From Vicinamibacterales bacterium (GTDB lineage: Bacteria; Acidobacteriota; Vicinamibacteria; Vicinamibacterales; Fen-181): a stretch of 64,000 bases of DNA. The stretch lies in contig DASXVO010000052.1 of assembly GCA_036504215.1 (NCBI GenBank), positions 16,683 to 80,682 on the forward strand, read 5' to 3'. This document shows, piece by piece, positions 44,405-54,600 of this stretch (its first letter is position 1; every line of letters starts with the position of its first letter). A program made the translations under genes and the position numbers. The notes under the pieces are model-generated. The model made no database searches. It saw only the letters and a list, made by a program, of their open reading frames with translations, and had not been told where the DNA came from.

Positions 44405-45853
44405 CTAGGACAGTTTCAGAAACTCCTTCACCCTCGCGAGGAAGGTGCGAGGCATCTCCTCGACGGCAACGCTGGACGCGCTCTGCTGACGCGTCCGTTC
44501 GAGGCCGAGCCGCCGCTCCGCGACGGCTGTGCCGATGCTCTCCACCACAGCCGGGTGCGCCAGGGCTATCCGGCGGAAATCCTGCGCGCCAATCTCGAGC
44601 AGCAGGCAATCCGACACGGCCGAGACGGTCGCGGTCCGCGGTTCGCCCGTCAGCAATGACATCTCGCCGAAGAAACCACCGGCCGGGATCGTGGCGACCT
44701 CGGTCCCGTTCTCACCGATCGTCACGCGCACCTGGCCGCCGGCAATCACGAACATCGACTCGCCCGGCTGGTCCTGCCGGACGACGGTCTGGCCCTGGCC
44801 GTAGATCCGCTCGCGCGACACCGCCGCCAGCTCAGCTCGCTCGGCAGGCGAAAGAGGAGCGAAGATCGGCACGGCGGCCAGGCTGAGCGCACGCTCGTCG
44901 AGCGACGTGGCGTCCACCGCCGCGGGTCTGGCACGGTACTGCACCTGGATCGGGAACGGGATCTCGATGTGGTGCCGCCGGAAGGCGTAATACACGCACG
45001 TTCGCACCTGGTCGCGCGCCCGGTCGTCGGCGGCGAAATCGTCTATCCAGAACTTGATGCGGTAGATGATGGCGGACGCCGCAAAGTCGGCGACGAGCAG
45101 CTCGGGCTCGGGCAGCTTCAGCACGAGCGTCGCATCCGTCAGTGCCGACAGAATGACCGCCTTCACCTCGTTCGGCGGGGTCGAGTAGCTCACGCCGACT
45201 TCAATCTGCAGGCGGGTCGGCGCGGCGGGTTCGGAGTAGTTGGTGATGGCCTCCTTCGAGACGATGCTGTTGGGCACGGTCACCAGGTCGCCGTTCTTCG
45301 TTCTCAGCCGCGTCGCCCGCCACGTGATGGCGGCGACCATGCCTTCGAACTGCCCAACCTTGATCCAGTGCCCCGACCGGAACGGCTTCTCCACCTGAAG
45401 GGCAAGGCCCGCAAAAGTGTTGCCCAGGGTGTCCTGCAAGGCGAAGCCAATCACCACCGCGCCAACGGCCGACGTCGTCAGGAACTTCTCCTGCATCACG
45501 CTCGTGCCGACGACGAGGAAGATCCCGATGATGATGGCGTCCTGGACGATGTTGGGGAAGTGCTCGGGCGTGCGGTCCACGCGCCACGGGTTCACGGTGA
45601 GGACGACGGCGAGCGTGATCAGGCCGAGGGCCAGCAGCAGGTTCGCAACCGACTGGATGCGAACGATGAGGTCTGGTGCCACCGGCCCGGCGGCAGAGAC
45701 GACGGCGACGGCGACGTAGAGGATGAACGTGGCGAGCGACACGCGCAGCTTGCTGCGCACGAGGCGGTTGGCGGTGAACGCCCGAAACGCGAACGTCACC
45801 GCCAGCGCCGCGATCCCCAGAACGAGCGGGTGGGACCAGACCGCGGACGGCAC
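44405..45853 (-). CDS. MscS-type channel with C-terminal cyclic-nucleotide-binding domain
   Basis: Small-conductance mechanosensitive-like channel whose gating is probably set by cAMP or cGMP. Membrane helices occupy about residues 1-140, with the pore-lining segment FLTTSAVGAVVIGFALQDTLGNTFAGLALQ and the beta domain KPFRSGHWIKVGQFEGMVAAITWRATRL. Residues about 335-460 form a CRP-like domain with the phosphate-binding cassette GGFFGEMSLLTGEPRTATVSA, including the conserved Glu and Arg. This is the bCNG subfamily of MscS. GTG 45853 overlaps the M48 stop by one base, and an adenylate cyclase heads the same run. Confidence 0.88.
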   Translation of the reverse strand: MPSAVWSHPLVLGIAALAVTFAFRAFTANRLVRSKLRVSLATFILYVAVAVVSAAGPVAPDLIVRIQSVANLLLALGLITLAVVLTVNPWRVDRTPEHFPNIVQDAIIIGIFLVVGTSVMQEKFLTTSAVGAVVIGFALQDTLGNTFAGLALQVEKPFRSGHWIKVGQFEGMVAAITWRATRLRTKNGDLVTVPNSIVSKEAITNYSEPAAPTRLQIEVGVSYSTPPNEVKAVILSALTDATLVLKLPEPELLVADFAASAIIYRIKFWIDDFAADDRARDQVRTCVYYAFRRHHIEIPFPIQVQYRARPAAVDATSLDERALSLAAVPIFAPLSPAERAELAAVSRERIYGQGQTVVRQDQPGESMFVIAGGQVRVTIGENGTEVATIPAGGFFGEMSLLTGEPRTATVSAVSDCLLLEIGAQDFRRIALAHPAVVESIGTAVAERRLGLERTRQQSASSVAVEEMPRTFLARVKEFLKLS

Positions 45854-47004
45854 TACCGGAGGTTCCCTTCCTTCTTGAAGGCTGCGATGTCGGATGGCTT
45901 GAGGCTGACCACGACCATCGTCGGCACGGCCCCGCCCCTGGCGTTGCGCTCGGTGTCCACGCCGCGCGACGCGCCCGACCCGGTGACCTCAGCGGACTTC
46001 TTCTCCGAACCGGTCGGCTTCACCAGGTCGCCCAGGCCGAATCCCCTCTTCTTGGGCTGCTCTTCCTTCTTCTTGTCGTCGGCGGACTTGCCGCCCCCGG
46101 CCAGGCCCGCGGATCCGGCCTGCACCGCGGTGATGTCCGTCAGGCCTTTCGTCTTGTAACTGATGAACTTGCGGTACCGATCCTCGAGTGTCGCCGTCGA
46201 GGCCAGCTTCTCGGAGCCGATCTGCTTCGAGAGGCGATCCAGCCGCTCCTGCATCTCGGGATGCGACGCGAACAACCCCTGCTTCTCGCTCGCACTCTTG
46301 TTCCGCTCGGTCAGGCGCGTGAGGAAGGCGCCAAGGCTCGACGGCGAGTAGCCGACGCGGTTGGCGAGGCGGATGCCTTCCTTGTCGGACTCGAGTTCCT
46401 CAGCCCGGCCGAAGCCGGCCATCACCAGGTCGGAGGTGTGGTCGACGAGTTGCTGGAAGACCTTCTTATCGGCCAGCGTCTCGTCGGCTCCCATCTGAAC
46501 GGCCTTGCTCTTCTGGACCGCCTTCACGGTGTGCTTGGCGGTGACGTGAATGATCTCGTGCGCGAGCACGTCGGCCAGTTCGGCCTCACTGTTGAGCAGG
46601 CCGAGCGCGCCGCGGGTGATGTGGATGTACCCGCCAGGCGCGGCGAAGGCGTTGACACCGTCCGTGTCGAGCACGATGAACTTCCAGGGCAGGCCGGGAC
46701 GGCTGCTCGCGTCCGCGAGCACCGCGCCCACGAGTGTCACGTAGCGGTGCACCGCGGCATCCTGCACGACGCCGTAGCGCGCCCGCACCTTCTGGCTGAC
46801 GCCGTCACCCAGCCTGATCTCGTCGTCTTCCGTAATCGTCAGTTCGCGAATCTGCTGGGCGCGTTTCAGGATGTCGCCGAATTGCGGTGAAGCGGCGGCC
46901 GAACCCACGGCGGCGTCCGATCCGGCAGGCCGCGCCGGGCCGGCCGTCGCGGGCGGGACCATGCCCATCGCCAGTCCAACGATCACGGGAAGCAGGCGTT
47001 TCAT
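45853..47004 (-). CDS. Secreted M48-family metalloprotease
   Basis: Exported zinc peptidase of 383 residues. A signal peptide (LLPVIVGLAMGMVPPATA) follows ATG 47004; a longer open frame upstream is a shadow of the cyclase gene. The zinc motif HExxH is in LADVLAHEIIHVTAKHTV; the third ligand Glu lies in EELESDKEGIRLA. FAAPGGYIHITRGALGLL is the M48 substrate-side strand. The C-terminal 90 residues are a Lys/Gly-rich linker and a short domain ending SLKPSDIAAFKKEG. Such BepA/YfgC-like proteases act on outer-membrane proteins; that role here is inference. Confidence 0.85.
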   Translation of the reverse strand: MKRLLPVIVGLAMGMVPPATAGPARPAGSDAAVGSAAASPQFGDILKRAQQIRELTITEDDEIRLGDGVSQKVRARYGVVQDAAVHRYVTLVGAVLADASSRPGLPWKFIVLDTDGVNAFAAPGGYIHITRGALGLLNSEAELADVLAHEIIHVTAKHTVKAVQKSKAVQMGADETLADKKVFQQLVDHTSDLVMAGFGRAEELESDKEGIRLANRVGYSPSSLGAFLTRLTERNKSASEKQGLFASHPEMQERLDRLSKQIGSEKLASTATLEDRYRKFISYKTKGLTDITAVQAGSAGLAGGGKSADDKKKEEQPKKRGFGLGDLVKPTGSEKKSAEVTGSGASRGVDTERNARGGAVPTMVVVSLKPSDIAAFKKEGNLR

Positions 47005-47014
47005 GGCTATCCTC

Positions 47015-49009
47015 TCAACGGGACTCCGCGTCTCCAGTCTTCGCTCGGACTTCAAAGATGGCCACCGACTGGGTCTTGCCCTTGACGACCACGTCGCCGA
47101 GCCCGCGAATATCATAGCGCCCTTTCAGACGCTTGCGTGTCGCGTCACTGATGATGATCGACGTGCCGTATTGCTTGTTGAGCGACTCCAGGCGCGACCC
47201 GAGATTCACGGCGTCCCCGATAACCGTGTAACTCATGATCTTCTCGGACCCGATGTTGCCGGCAACCATGTCCCCGGTGTTGACGCCGATGCCAATCTCG
47301 AGCGTCGGCCGTCCCGTCGCGGCCCAGCCGGTGTTGAGCGTCGCCAACTCGTCCAGCATCGCCAGCGCCGACTGAACCGCGTGCTCGGCATGGTCTTCGT
47401 CGTCCACAGGCGCGCCGAACAGCGCCATCACGGCGTCGCCGACGAACTTGTCCAGCGTGCCGCGGTGCTCGAACAGGACATGCACGATCCGTGTGAAGTA
47501 CTCGTTCAGCTGCTGAACGATCTCCTCCGGGCGGCCCTGCTCGGAGAACGTCGTGAAGCCGCGGATGTCGGAGAACAGGACGGTCATCTCGCGCCGCTGG
47601 CCGCCGAGCCGCGCCGAGGCCGGATCGGCCATGAGTTGGTCGTAGACGTCCTTCGACACGTAGCGCGAGAACAGCCGCTTCACCTGGCGCTTCTCGCGCC
47701 CCTCGACGAGGTACTGATACCCGACACCGGCAAAGGCCGCCGCGACGAGGCCGACCGTGGGCGTCACGACCGGCAGCCAGACGCCGTGGACGAACAGCGT
47801 CAGCGCAATGCCGGCGAACGCGGCCCCGGTGATGAGCGTGGCTGCCAGGCCCGCCCACACGCCCAGGCGGACCATCGCGGTGCCCGCCAGGAGCGCGCAC
47901 AGCAGGAGCGCGATCGCCGCATGCCATGAATTCGCCGGTCGCATGAAGCGCGCCGACAGGACGTCGTCGATCACGCTCGCATGGATCTGCATCCCCGGCA
48001 TCTTGCCCTCGCCGAAGGGCACGGGGATGAGATCGAACAGCCCTGGCGCGGTCGTACCGACCAGGACGACGGCGTCCTTGAAGCGTGCGGGATCGACGAG
48101 CGGCTTCTGTCCCGCCTGGATCTGTTGCTCGGAGTAGAAGAGATCGTAGAACGAATAGTCCGCGTAGGTCGGCCGTTTCGTGCGTGGGTCGAGCACGCCG
48201 CCCGGGTACCTGATCAACATGCGCCGGCTCGGATGGCGTCCTCCATCGTAGGTTGCCAGGTCGGCGTCGATGAGCGGCACGCCCCGGGTGCCGATGTGGA
48301 GAGCCGCAGCGTCTGTCGTCACGGCTGCTGGGGGCGTTCCGGTCACGATGAGCGAGGCGGCCACGGCCAGCGACGGCAGGAACTGGCCGGCGCCGCGGAC
48401 GAAGGGCACCGCGCGCCGCACCGGGCCGTCGGGATCGAGCGCCACCAGATTGTGTCCGAGCGCGCGGCTCGCCGTCGCGAGTTCCTCGAATGGCGGCACG
48501 ACCATCGGCCGCGCCTCGAAGCGCTCGTCGAGATGGAACGGCGGGAGGTTGGGCGGCGACGGCGGCTTGGCGCCACCGGCTTCCGCCGCGACATCGACGA
48601 CGTGAACCACGTTTCCAGCACGCGCCGTGGCTTCGACGAGCGCCTGGTCCGATTCCCTGCCCGTCCACTCGTCGCCACCGACCTTGAACGCCCGGCGATC
48701 GCGCTCGGTGAAGATGATGTCGTAGACGACGACCTTGGCGGGCGCGCGCGCCAGGTAGTCGAGCAGCGCGGCGTGCACCATGCGCGGCCACGGCCAGCGG
48801 CCGACGAGCGGCTCGAGGTTGCGGATGCTCGATTCGTCGATCGCGACGAGAACGATGTCCTTGCGGGCCGATGAGGCGTCGGCGGCCCATTGAACGCGCC
48901 AGTCGTAGGTCTTGCGCTCGATCGTCTCGACGAACGGAACGAGGCCGGCCAGCCCGGCGAGAACGGCGGCAGCCAGACCGAGCAGCGAACCGATGAGGAT
49001 CTTGCGCAC
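47015..49009 (-). CDS. CHASE2-domain class III adenylate/guanylate cyclase
   Basis: Membrane receptor cyclase of 664 residues. An N-terminal helix is followed by an extracytoplasmic CHASE2 domain (about 30-350: RKTYDWRVQWAAD, DIVLVAIDESSIRNL, VVVYDIIFTERD), then three membrane helices (about 365-440). The cyclase domain (about 470-655) has the metal Asp in LFSDIRGFTTF, the second Asp in DKFVGDAVMALFG, and YTVIGDAVNLGSRLES with transition-state Asn and Arg. The Lys in DKFVGD and Asp/Thr region favour ATP as substrate. It leads an operon with the M48 protease (10 bases) and the cNMP-binding channel. Confidence 0.9.
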   Translation of the reverse strand: MRKILIGSLLGLAAAVLAGLAGLVPFVETIERKTYDWRVQWAADASSARKDIVLVAIDESSIRNLEPLVGRWPWPRMVHAALLDYLARAPAKVVVYDIIFTERDRRAFKVGGDEWTGRESDQALVEATARAGNVVHVVDVAAEAGGAKPPSPPNLPPFHLDERFEARPMVVPPFEELATASRALGHNLVALDPDGPVRRAVPFVRGAGQFLPSLAVAASLIVTGTPPAAVTTDAAALHIGTRGVPLIDADLATYDGGRHPSRRMLIRYPGGVLDPRTKRPTYADYSFYDLFYSEQQIQAGQKPLVDPARFKDAVVLVGTTAPGLFDLIPVPFGEGKMPGMQIHASVIDDVLSARFMRPANSWHAAIALLLCALLAGTAMVRLGVWAGLAATLITGAAFAGIALTLFVHGVWLPVVTPTVGLVAAAFAGVGYQYLVEGREKRQVKRLFSRYVSKDVYDQLMADPASARLGGQRREMTVLFSDIRGFTTFSEQGRPEEIVQQLNEYFTRIVHVLFEHRGTLDKFVGDAVMALFGAPVDDEDHAEHAVQSALAMLDELATLNTGWAATGRPTLEIGIGVNTGDMVAGNIGSEKIMSYTVIGDAVNLGSRLESLNKQYGTSIIISDATRKRLKGRYDIRGLGDVVVKGKTQSVAIFEVRAKTGDAESR

Positions 49010-49087
49010 GGTTCAAAGAGACTAGCACAAGAAGCGGCAGTGGCGGCGGGCCTCCGGGAGCTCCCGTAGATATGGCAATGTAGCTCC

Positions 49088-49354
49088 GTGAGGACCCCTA
49101 TCGAGATTCCCGACGCGTTGTTCAGGACGGCCAAAGCCAGCGCGGCCGATCGCGGCCAGAGCCTGAAACAGTTCGTCGCGGAGGCTTTGCAGGAGAGATT
49201 GGCCGGCAGGCGGGGCCAGGTCCCCGCAGACGAGCCCGCGTGGATGCACGGGTTCGGAAGACTCCGCCGGCTCCGCTCTGAAACCAGGCCCATCCAGGCC
49301 AGGGTCGACGAGGCGTTCGAGACGATCGAGCCCGGGGACTGCGCGTCGTGTTGA
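49088..49354 (+). CDS. VapB-like antitoxin, orphaned
   Basis: Small protein of 88 residues from GTG 49088. RTPIEIPDALFRTAKASAADRGQSLKQFVAEALQERL is a ribbon-helix-helix-like DNA-binding segment as in VapB antitoxins; the C-terminal half (RVDEAFETIEPGD) is the toxin-binding tail. The usual downstream vapC toxin is represented only by a 3' fragment, so the C-terminal CASC ending may come from the deletion junction. Confidence 0.6.
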   Translation: MRTPIEIPDALFRTAKASAADRGQSLKQFVAEALQERLAGRRGQVPADEPAWMHGFGRLRRLRSETRPIQARVDEAFETIEPGDCASC

Positions 49355-49480
49355 AGCAGGCGGGCTGTCCCATTCCAGCCAACGACGCCTGGATCGCCAC
49401 CCCGGCGCTGCAGCACCGTCTCCCGGTGCTCACCCGCGACGAGCACTTCGACGTCGTTCGCGGCCTTCGGCGAGCGAGTT
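49337..49480 (+). pseudogene. Remnant of a VapC PIN-domain toxin (3' end only)
   Basis: In the frame after the antitoxin, IPANDAWIATPALQHRLPVLTRDEHFDVV and RGLRRASW match the last third of VapC ribonucleases, with the ND.WIA aspartate and the TRDxHF motif. The first two-thirds, including the N-terminal catalytic Asp, are absent. The frame runs on into the ampG 3' end. An internal deletion joined antitoxin and toxin ends. Confidence 0.6.
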
Positions 49481-49490
49481 GGCAGGACGC

Positions 49491-50717
49491 TCACGCCGGC
49501 GGCAAGCCCTCTTCCCATTTCGGCGCGCGGAAGTAGACCAGGAGCAGGCCGGGGATCGCGAGGAACACACACAAGACGTAGAACTGAACCCATCCGAGGC
49601 CGTCCACGATGAAGCCGGCGCTCGCAGGGATGATCGTTCTCGGGATCCCCATGAAACTCGTGAGCAGCGCGTACTGGGTGGCGCTGAACTTGCGGTTGCA
49701 GAGCCGCAACATGAACGTCGTCAGCGCCGAGGCGCCCATTCCGAGGCTCAACGTCTCGACGGCGACGACGAAGGCCAGGGCCAGGACGTTCGGACCCGTG
49801 GTGACCAGCAGCGAGAACGCCAGCGGTGTGATGCCCTGGAACACGCCGAACGCCAGCAGACACTTCCGGATGCTGTACCGCGTGAGGAGCGCACCTCCGA
49901 CGAGCCCGCCCGTGAACGTCCCCCAGAACGAGATGATCTTGTAGTAGACCGAGATCTCCTTCAACGAGAACCCGATCTTGATGTAGAACGGCGTGAGCAG
50001 CGCGCTGGCCAGGTTGTCTCCGAGTTTGTACAGGAGGATGAAGAGGAGAATCTCGATGGCCCCCGGCCGCTTGAGGTAGTCGAGGAACGGGCTGAAGACC
50101 GCCTCGCGCAGGCTCCGCGGAGCTGCCACGGCGTCCCTGGGCTCGATCGCGATGAGCGTGCCGACCACGCCGACGAGCACGAACGCCGCCAGGATCATGA
50201 AGACCTGGCTCCACGGCAGCACGTCACCGAGAAACAGCCCCAGCACCACCCCGATGTAGCGAAAGCCAATCAGGTAACTGTTGACCGCCACGGCCGAACC
50301 GAACCCGAGTTCGGATTCGTCGAGGACGTCGCGCCGGTAGGCGTCGATGACGATGTCGTGGCTGGCCCCGGCAAAGGAAATGACCGTGGCGAGGGCGAGA
50401 ATGGTGCCGACCGCCCTGGCCGGGTCGAACTGGCCCATGGCGACAATCGACACGAGCATCAGGACCTGCGAAACCAGCATCCAGCCCCGCCGCCGTCCGA
50501 GAAACGGGGGAACGAACCGATCCATGAGGGGGGACCAGGCGAACTTCCAGGTGTAGGGCATCTGGACGAGGACGGCCAGCCCAACCGTCTTCAGATCGAT
50601 CCCCGACTTGGTCATCCACGCCTGGAGGACCGTCAGGACGATGCCGAGCGGGATCCCGGAGGCGAGCCCCAGACACAGGATCGTCAGCATCTTCCGGGTG
50701 AGCATCTTCCTGAGCAT
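49491..50717 (-). CDS. AmpG-like MFS permease
   Basis: Inner-membrane major-facilitator protein of 408 residues with about twelve helices. ILCLGLASGIPLGIVLTVLQAWM, VQMPYTWKFAWSPLMDRFVPPFLGRRRGWM and ATVISFAGASHDIVIDAYRRDVL are AmpG hallmarks (muropeptide permease importing GlcNAc-anhydroMurNAc peptides for cell-wall recycling); the GASHD motif in helix 4-5 is the family's charged segment. The C-terminal half shows LLTSFMGIPRTIIPASAGFIVDGLGW. Start ATG 50717. No recycling enzymes adjoin it. Some relatives are acetyl-CoA or siderophore transporters, so the substrate is probable, not certain. Confidence 0.8.
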   Translation of the reverse strand: MLRKMLTRKMLTILCLGLASGIPLGIVLTVLQAWMTKSGIDLKTVGLAVLVQMPYTWKFAWSPLMDRFVPPFLGRRRGWMLVSQVLMLVSIVAMGQFDPARAVGTILALATVISFAGASHDIVIDAYRRDVLDESELGFGSAVAVNSYLIGFRYIGVVLGLFLGDVLPWSQVFMILAAFVLVGVVGTLIAIEPRDAVAAPRSLREAVFSPFLDYLKRPGAIEILLFILLYKLGDNLASALLTPFYIKIGFSLKEISVYYKIISFWGTFTGGLVGGALLTRYSIRKCLLAFGVFQGITPLAFSLLVTTGPNVLALAFVVAVETLSLGMGASALTTFMLRLCNRKFSATQYALLTSFMGIPRTIIPASAGFIVDGLGWVQFYVLCVFLAIPGLLLVYFRAPKWEEGLPPA

Positions 50718-50835
50718 GAGCGAGTTCCCTTGTCAGTCCGCGGTCATCGCTGCGGCGCGGCGACGCGGCGACGTTCGGGCGTGTGGTCGCGGAGGCGGAA
50801 ACGATGAGCGTCGGGCCGGCGGCGGCGCCGGCCGT

Positions 50836-51459
50836 TCAATGGCCCTCGGATGTGAGCTTCAGGATTTCACCGACGGCTTCGCCCAGCGTCGGTCCGAAGG
50901 CGATCACGCCGTCCTGGTGTCCGCCCATCACCACGACCCCCTGCCGGCCGAGCGCCTGCCTCTTGTGCAACCGGATCATCTCCTGACCCATCGCCGGCGT
51001 GCCATACAGGACGTCGTCCCGGGTCGTCGGCAGGTGGTGGCGACAGGTCGACCAGATACGGTGCGAGTGCACGTGAGCCACGGCGCGGATGGCGCCATTC
51101 ACCTGGTAGAGCGCGGCATGGGTCAGGGCTTCCGAGGACGGCGGCCGCCCGCCGATCGACCGGAGGAAGTTCTTGTCCAGGTCGATGACGGTGACCTTCG
51201 CGAAGTGGCGTTGATCCACTTCGGTCAGCCCGCTCGACTGGCTGCACGTAATCAGGAAGCACGGTGAGGAATACAGGCGGATGCTCAGGTTGCCGTAGCC
51301 AACTCCCTGGGCGTCCGCACCGATGAGCCCGAGTGCGTGGAGCCGGCGCCGCTCGGACAGGAGTTCGCCCATCTCGGCGGGCAAGTCGATCCTGGTCGAT
51401 TCGTGCTTGACGGTGTACTTGACGACGCCTTCCTGCTCGGGTGTCTTCACGATCCTCAT
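50836..51459 (-). CDS. Class II aldolase/adducin-family protein
   Basis: Zinc-dependent aldolase-like protein of 207 residues. LLSERRRLHALGLIGADAQGVGYGNLSIRL is the family's N-terminal helix and Gly-Asn loop, TCSQSSGLTEVDQRHFAKVTVID the phosphate/substrate strand, and HVHSHRIW holds the metal-binding histidines (HxH). A third His occurs in VVVMGGHQDGVIAFG. The catalytic Glu lies in PSSEALTHAALY. Whether it acts on a sugar phosphate or is a methylthioribulose-1-phosphate dehydratase-like enzyme cannot be told. 118 bases before it and 191 after it show no gene. Confidence 0.78.
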   Translation of the reverse strand: MRIVKTPEQEGVVKYTVKHESTRIDLPAEMGELLSERRRLHALGLIGADAQGVGYGNLSIRLYSSPCFLITCSQSSGLTEVDQRHFAKVTVIDLDKNFLRSIGGRPPSSEALTHAALYQVNGAIRAVAHVHSHRIWSTCRHHLPTTRDDVLYGTPAMGQEMIRLHKRQALGRQGVVVMGGHQDGVIAFGPTLGEAVGEILKLTSEGH

Positions 51460-51650
51460 TCGACTGTTCCTCGCGGGCGCGGCCCGAAGCCCTCATTCTA
51501 CGCGGCATGGGGCATCCTGTCCCCACCAGCCGCGCGGAAGGAGCGAGCCTCTGCGCCCGCTGCCCGCCGGCCCCCTGGCGCGACTGCGGGGGCGACGGGC
51601 ATTGGCGGAGTGTCGAGGGTTTCGGTGTGCCACCCTGCGGGCCGACCCGG

Positions 51651-54600
51651 CTAGAGGCTGAACCTCCCGACCAGCGTCTGGAGCTGCGCGGCCATCTCCG
51701 ACAGGGCTCGCGCGGCCTTCTGCGTGTCGCTGGCACCGTGCGACGCCGACTGCGCGGCGCCCGCCACGCTCGAGACATTGCGGGCAATCTCGCCCGCGCC
51801 CCGTGCCGCCTCGGTGATGTTCCGGCCGATCTCGTTCGTGGTCGCCGTCTGTTCCTCGACCGCCGACGCGATCGTGTTCGACACGTCGTCGATCTGCGTG
51901 ATGAGGCTGCCGATCTCGCCGATCGCCGTCACCGCGCCCTTCGTCTCCCCCTGGATGGCCTCGATCTTCTGGCTGATTTCCTCGGTGGCCTTCGCCGTCG
52001 CCTTGGCGAGTTCCTTCACCTCGTTGGCGACGACCGCGAACCCCTTGCCCGCGTCGCCGGCGCGCGCCGCCTCGATGGTCGCGTTCAACGCGAGCAGGTT
52101 GGTCTGCTCGGCGATCGACGTGATGACCTTGATGACGTTGCCGATCTCGATCGAGCTGTCGCCGAGTTTCTTCACCGTCTCGTTGGTGGCATTCGCGACG
52201 CCGACGGCGTTCTTCGCCATCCTCGCCGCCTCGTTCGCGCTCTTGGCAATTTCGCGGATCGAGGCCAGCATCTCCTCCGAACTCGTCGCGACGACCGTCA
52301 GGTTCTTCGACACCTGCTCGGACGCGGCCGATACCACGTTGGTCTGCGTCGCCGTCTCCTCGGCGTTCGCCGCCATCTGCTGGCTGATCGTCGTCAACTC
52401 CTCGGACGACGCTCCCAGGCTCTTCGCACTCTGGGTGACCTGGACGATCGGTTCGGTGAGGAGATCCAACGTCCGGTTGACGCCGTCGACGACGTTTCGG
52501 AACTCGCCCGCGTGGTGCGAGGCGTCCGCCCGCTCCCTGATCTTGCCGGCGAGGGCTGCCTCCGCCAGACGGTTCGTGTCCTGCACGAGGTTACGGACGC
52601 CCTGGATCATCATGCCGAGCGCCTGATTGAGCTTCGCGAAGTTGTCGGCGAACTCCCGCGTGTCCTCGTCGGCCTGTGCCACCGCCGTCTCCACCGCGAG
52701 GTCGCCCTTCGCCACCCTGTCCAGGCTGGCGACGAACTTGAGGACTTCGGCCGACTGGAAGTCGCTGACCTTCACGGCGACACGGGCGGCGCGCTTCACG
52801 GCGGTCTGGTCGGTGATGAACTCCATCGCGCCGGCGACGCGCCCCTGGCCGTCCCTGATCGGCACTCCGGTGTACGCAATCTCGAACTGTTTGCCCTGCG
52901 GGTGCGCCTCGGTTTCCGAGGAGACCTGGATCAGCTGCCGCATGCACAGTCCGGTGGCGCACTTCTCGGTCCGGCAGTCCAGCGTCTTGAAGTGGTCGTA
53001 GCAGTGCGTGCCGACCATGGCTCGCGGCGTCAGGCCCGCCAGCCCCGCCGCCGCGAGGTTCGCGTACCGGATGGCGAAGTCCCGGTCGACGATGAACGCG
53101 GGGGCCGGTACCACGTCCAGGTGGCCGACGAGCGCGTCGATCGTGGCGTTGATGCCGTTCACGATCTTCCCGAAATCTCCGCCGTGCTTCGCCGCGTCGC
53201 CCCGGGTTCCGAGCTGTCCCTCCGCGGCGGCCGTGGCAAGGGCCGCCGCGTCGGCCACGAGCGCGTGCACCGCGTCGATGCACGTGTTCAGGTTGTTCTT
53301 GATCTCGTTGAAGTCGCCGGCGTACGAGTCGGTGATTCGCGAGGGGATGTCGCCCTTGGCGATCCGGTCCACGTACTCCGCCGCCACGTTCAGCGGTCCG
53401 ATCACCGCGTCCAGCGTCGCGTTCACTCCCTCGACGATCCTGCGGAAGTCTCCCTGGTGCTTGCCCGCGTCGGCGCGCGTCGCCAGGCGTCCGGCCACCG
53501 CGGCCTGCGAGAGCGCGTTGGCGTCGGCCACGAGCGCGTGCACCGCATCGATGCAGGTGTTCAGGTTGGTCTTGATCTCGTTGAAGTCGCCCGCGAACGT
53601 GTCGGTGATCCGCGGCGGAATGTCGCCCTTGGCAATCCGGTCCACGTACTCGGCGGCCACGTTCAGCGGCCCGATCACCGCATCCAATGTGGCGTTCACG
53701 CCCTCGACGATTTTCCGGAAGTCCCCGCCGTGCCTGCTTGCGTCAGCGCGTGTCGCCAGCTTGCCCTCAACGGCCGACTGGCCGAGCAGCCGGACATCGA
53801 CGACGAGGGCCTCGATGGCTGCCTTCATGGTCTGCATCGCGTGCCCCAGACGGTCCTGGTCCGACGCGACGGCGACGGTGACGGCCAGATTGCCCTTTGC
53901 AATCGCATCCGCCACCTCGGCCTTGGCAGCCAGTGACTCGATGCACACGTTGAGGTTGCTCTTGATCTCGTTGAAATCGCCCCGGTACGTGTCGGTGATC
54001 TTCGGCGGGATGTCGCCTTTGGCGATCCGGTCCACGTATTCTGCCGCCACGTTGAGCGGTCCGATGACTGCGTCCAGCGTATTGTTCACGCCAGTGATGA
54101 TGTCGCGGTAACCGCCCTCGAACTTCTGCGCGTCGCCGCGCGTCGCCAGCCGCCCCTCGACCGCCGCCCTGGACAGCATTCCCGCTTCGGCCACCAGGCC
54201 GCGCAGCGCCGCCACCGTCCGGGTGATCGCCGGCACAATCTCGTCCTGCGCGTCCTTCGGCTTCACGTCGACGGCCAGGTCGCCGGCCGCGATCTTCTGC
54301 ATACTCCCCACGACGGTCGCCTGCAGGTCGTCCGCGAACTGGTCCATCGACTGCGCCAGCACGCCGAATTCGTCACGGCGCCGGAGATTGAGCCTCTGCC
54401 CGAGGTGCCCGTGGGTGAGCTCCTGGAGCATCTGGACGACGCCGGTCAGCGGCTTGGTCAGGTGCCGCGTGAGAAGGAACCCGATCACCAGCGCGGCGAG
54501 CATGGCGGCGAGCATGACGCCAATCACGACCCGGTAGGAGCGCGCCGCGAGCGCCTTGGCCTCCTCATAGGCGCCGGCCGCCTGCTTGTCGTGTTCCTCC

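Noticed and set aside
51441..53936. An 831-codon plus-strand open frame opposite the chemoreceptor
   Set aside because: It mirrors the codon pattern of the chemoreceptor repeats, is Arg/His/Leu-rich, and has no domain or ribosome site.
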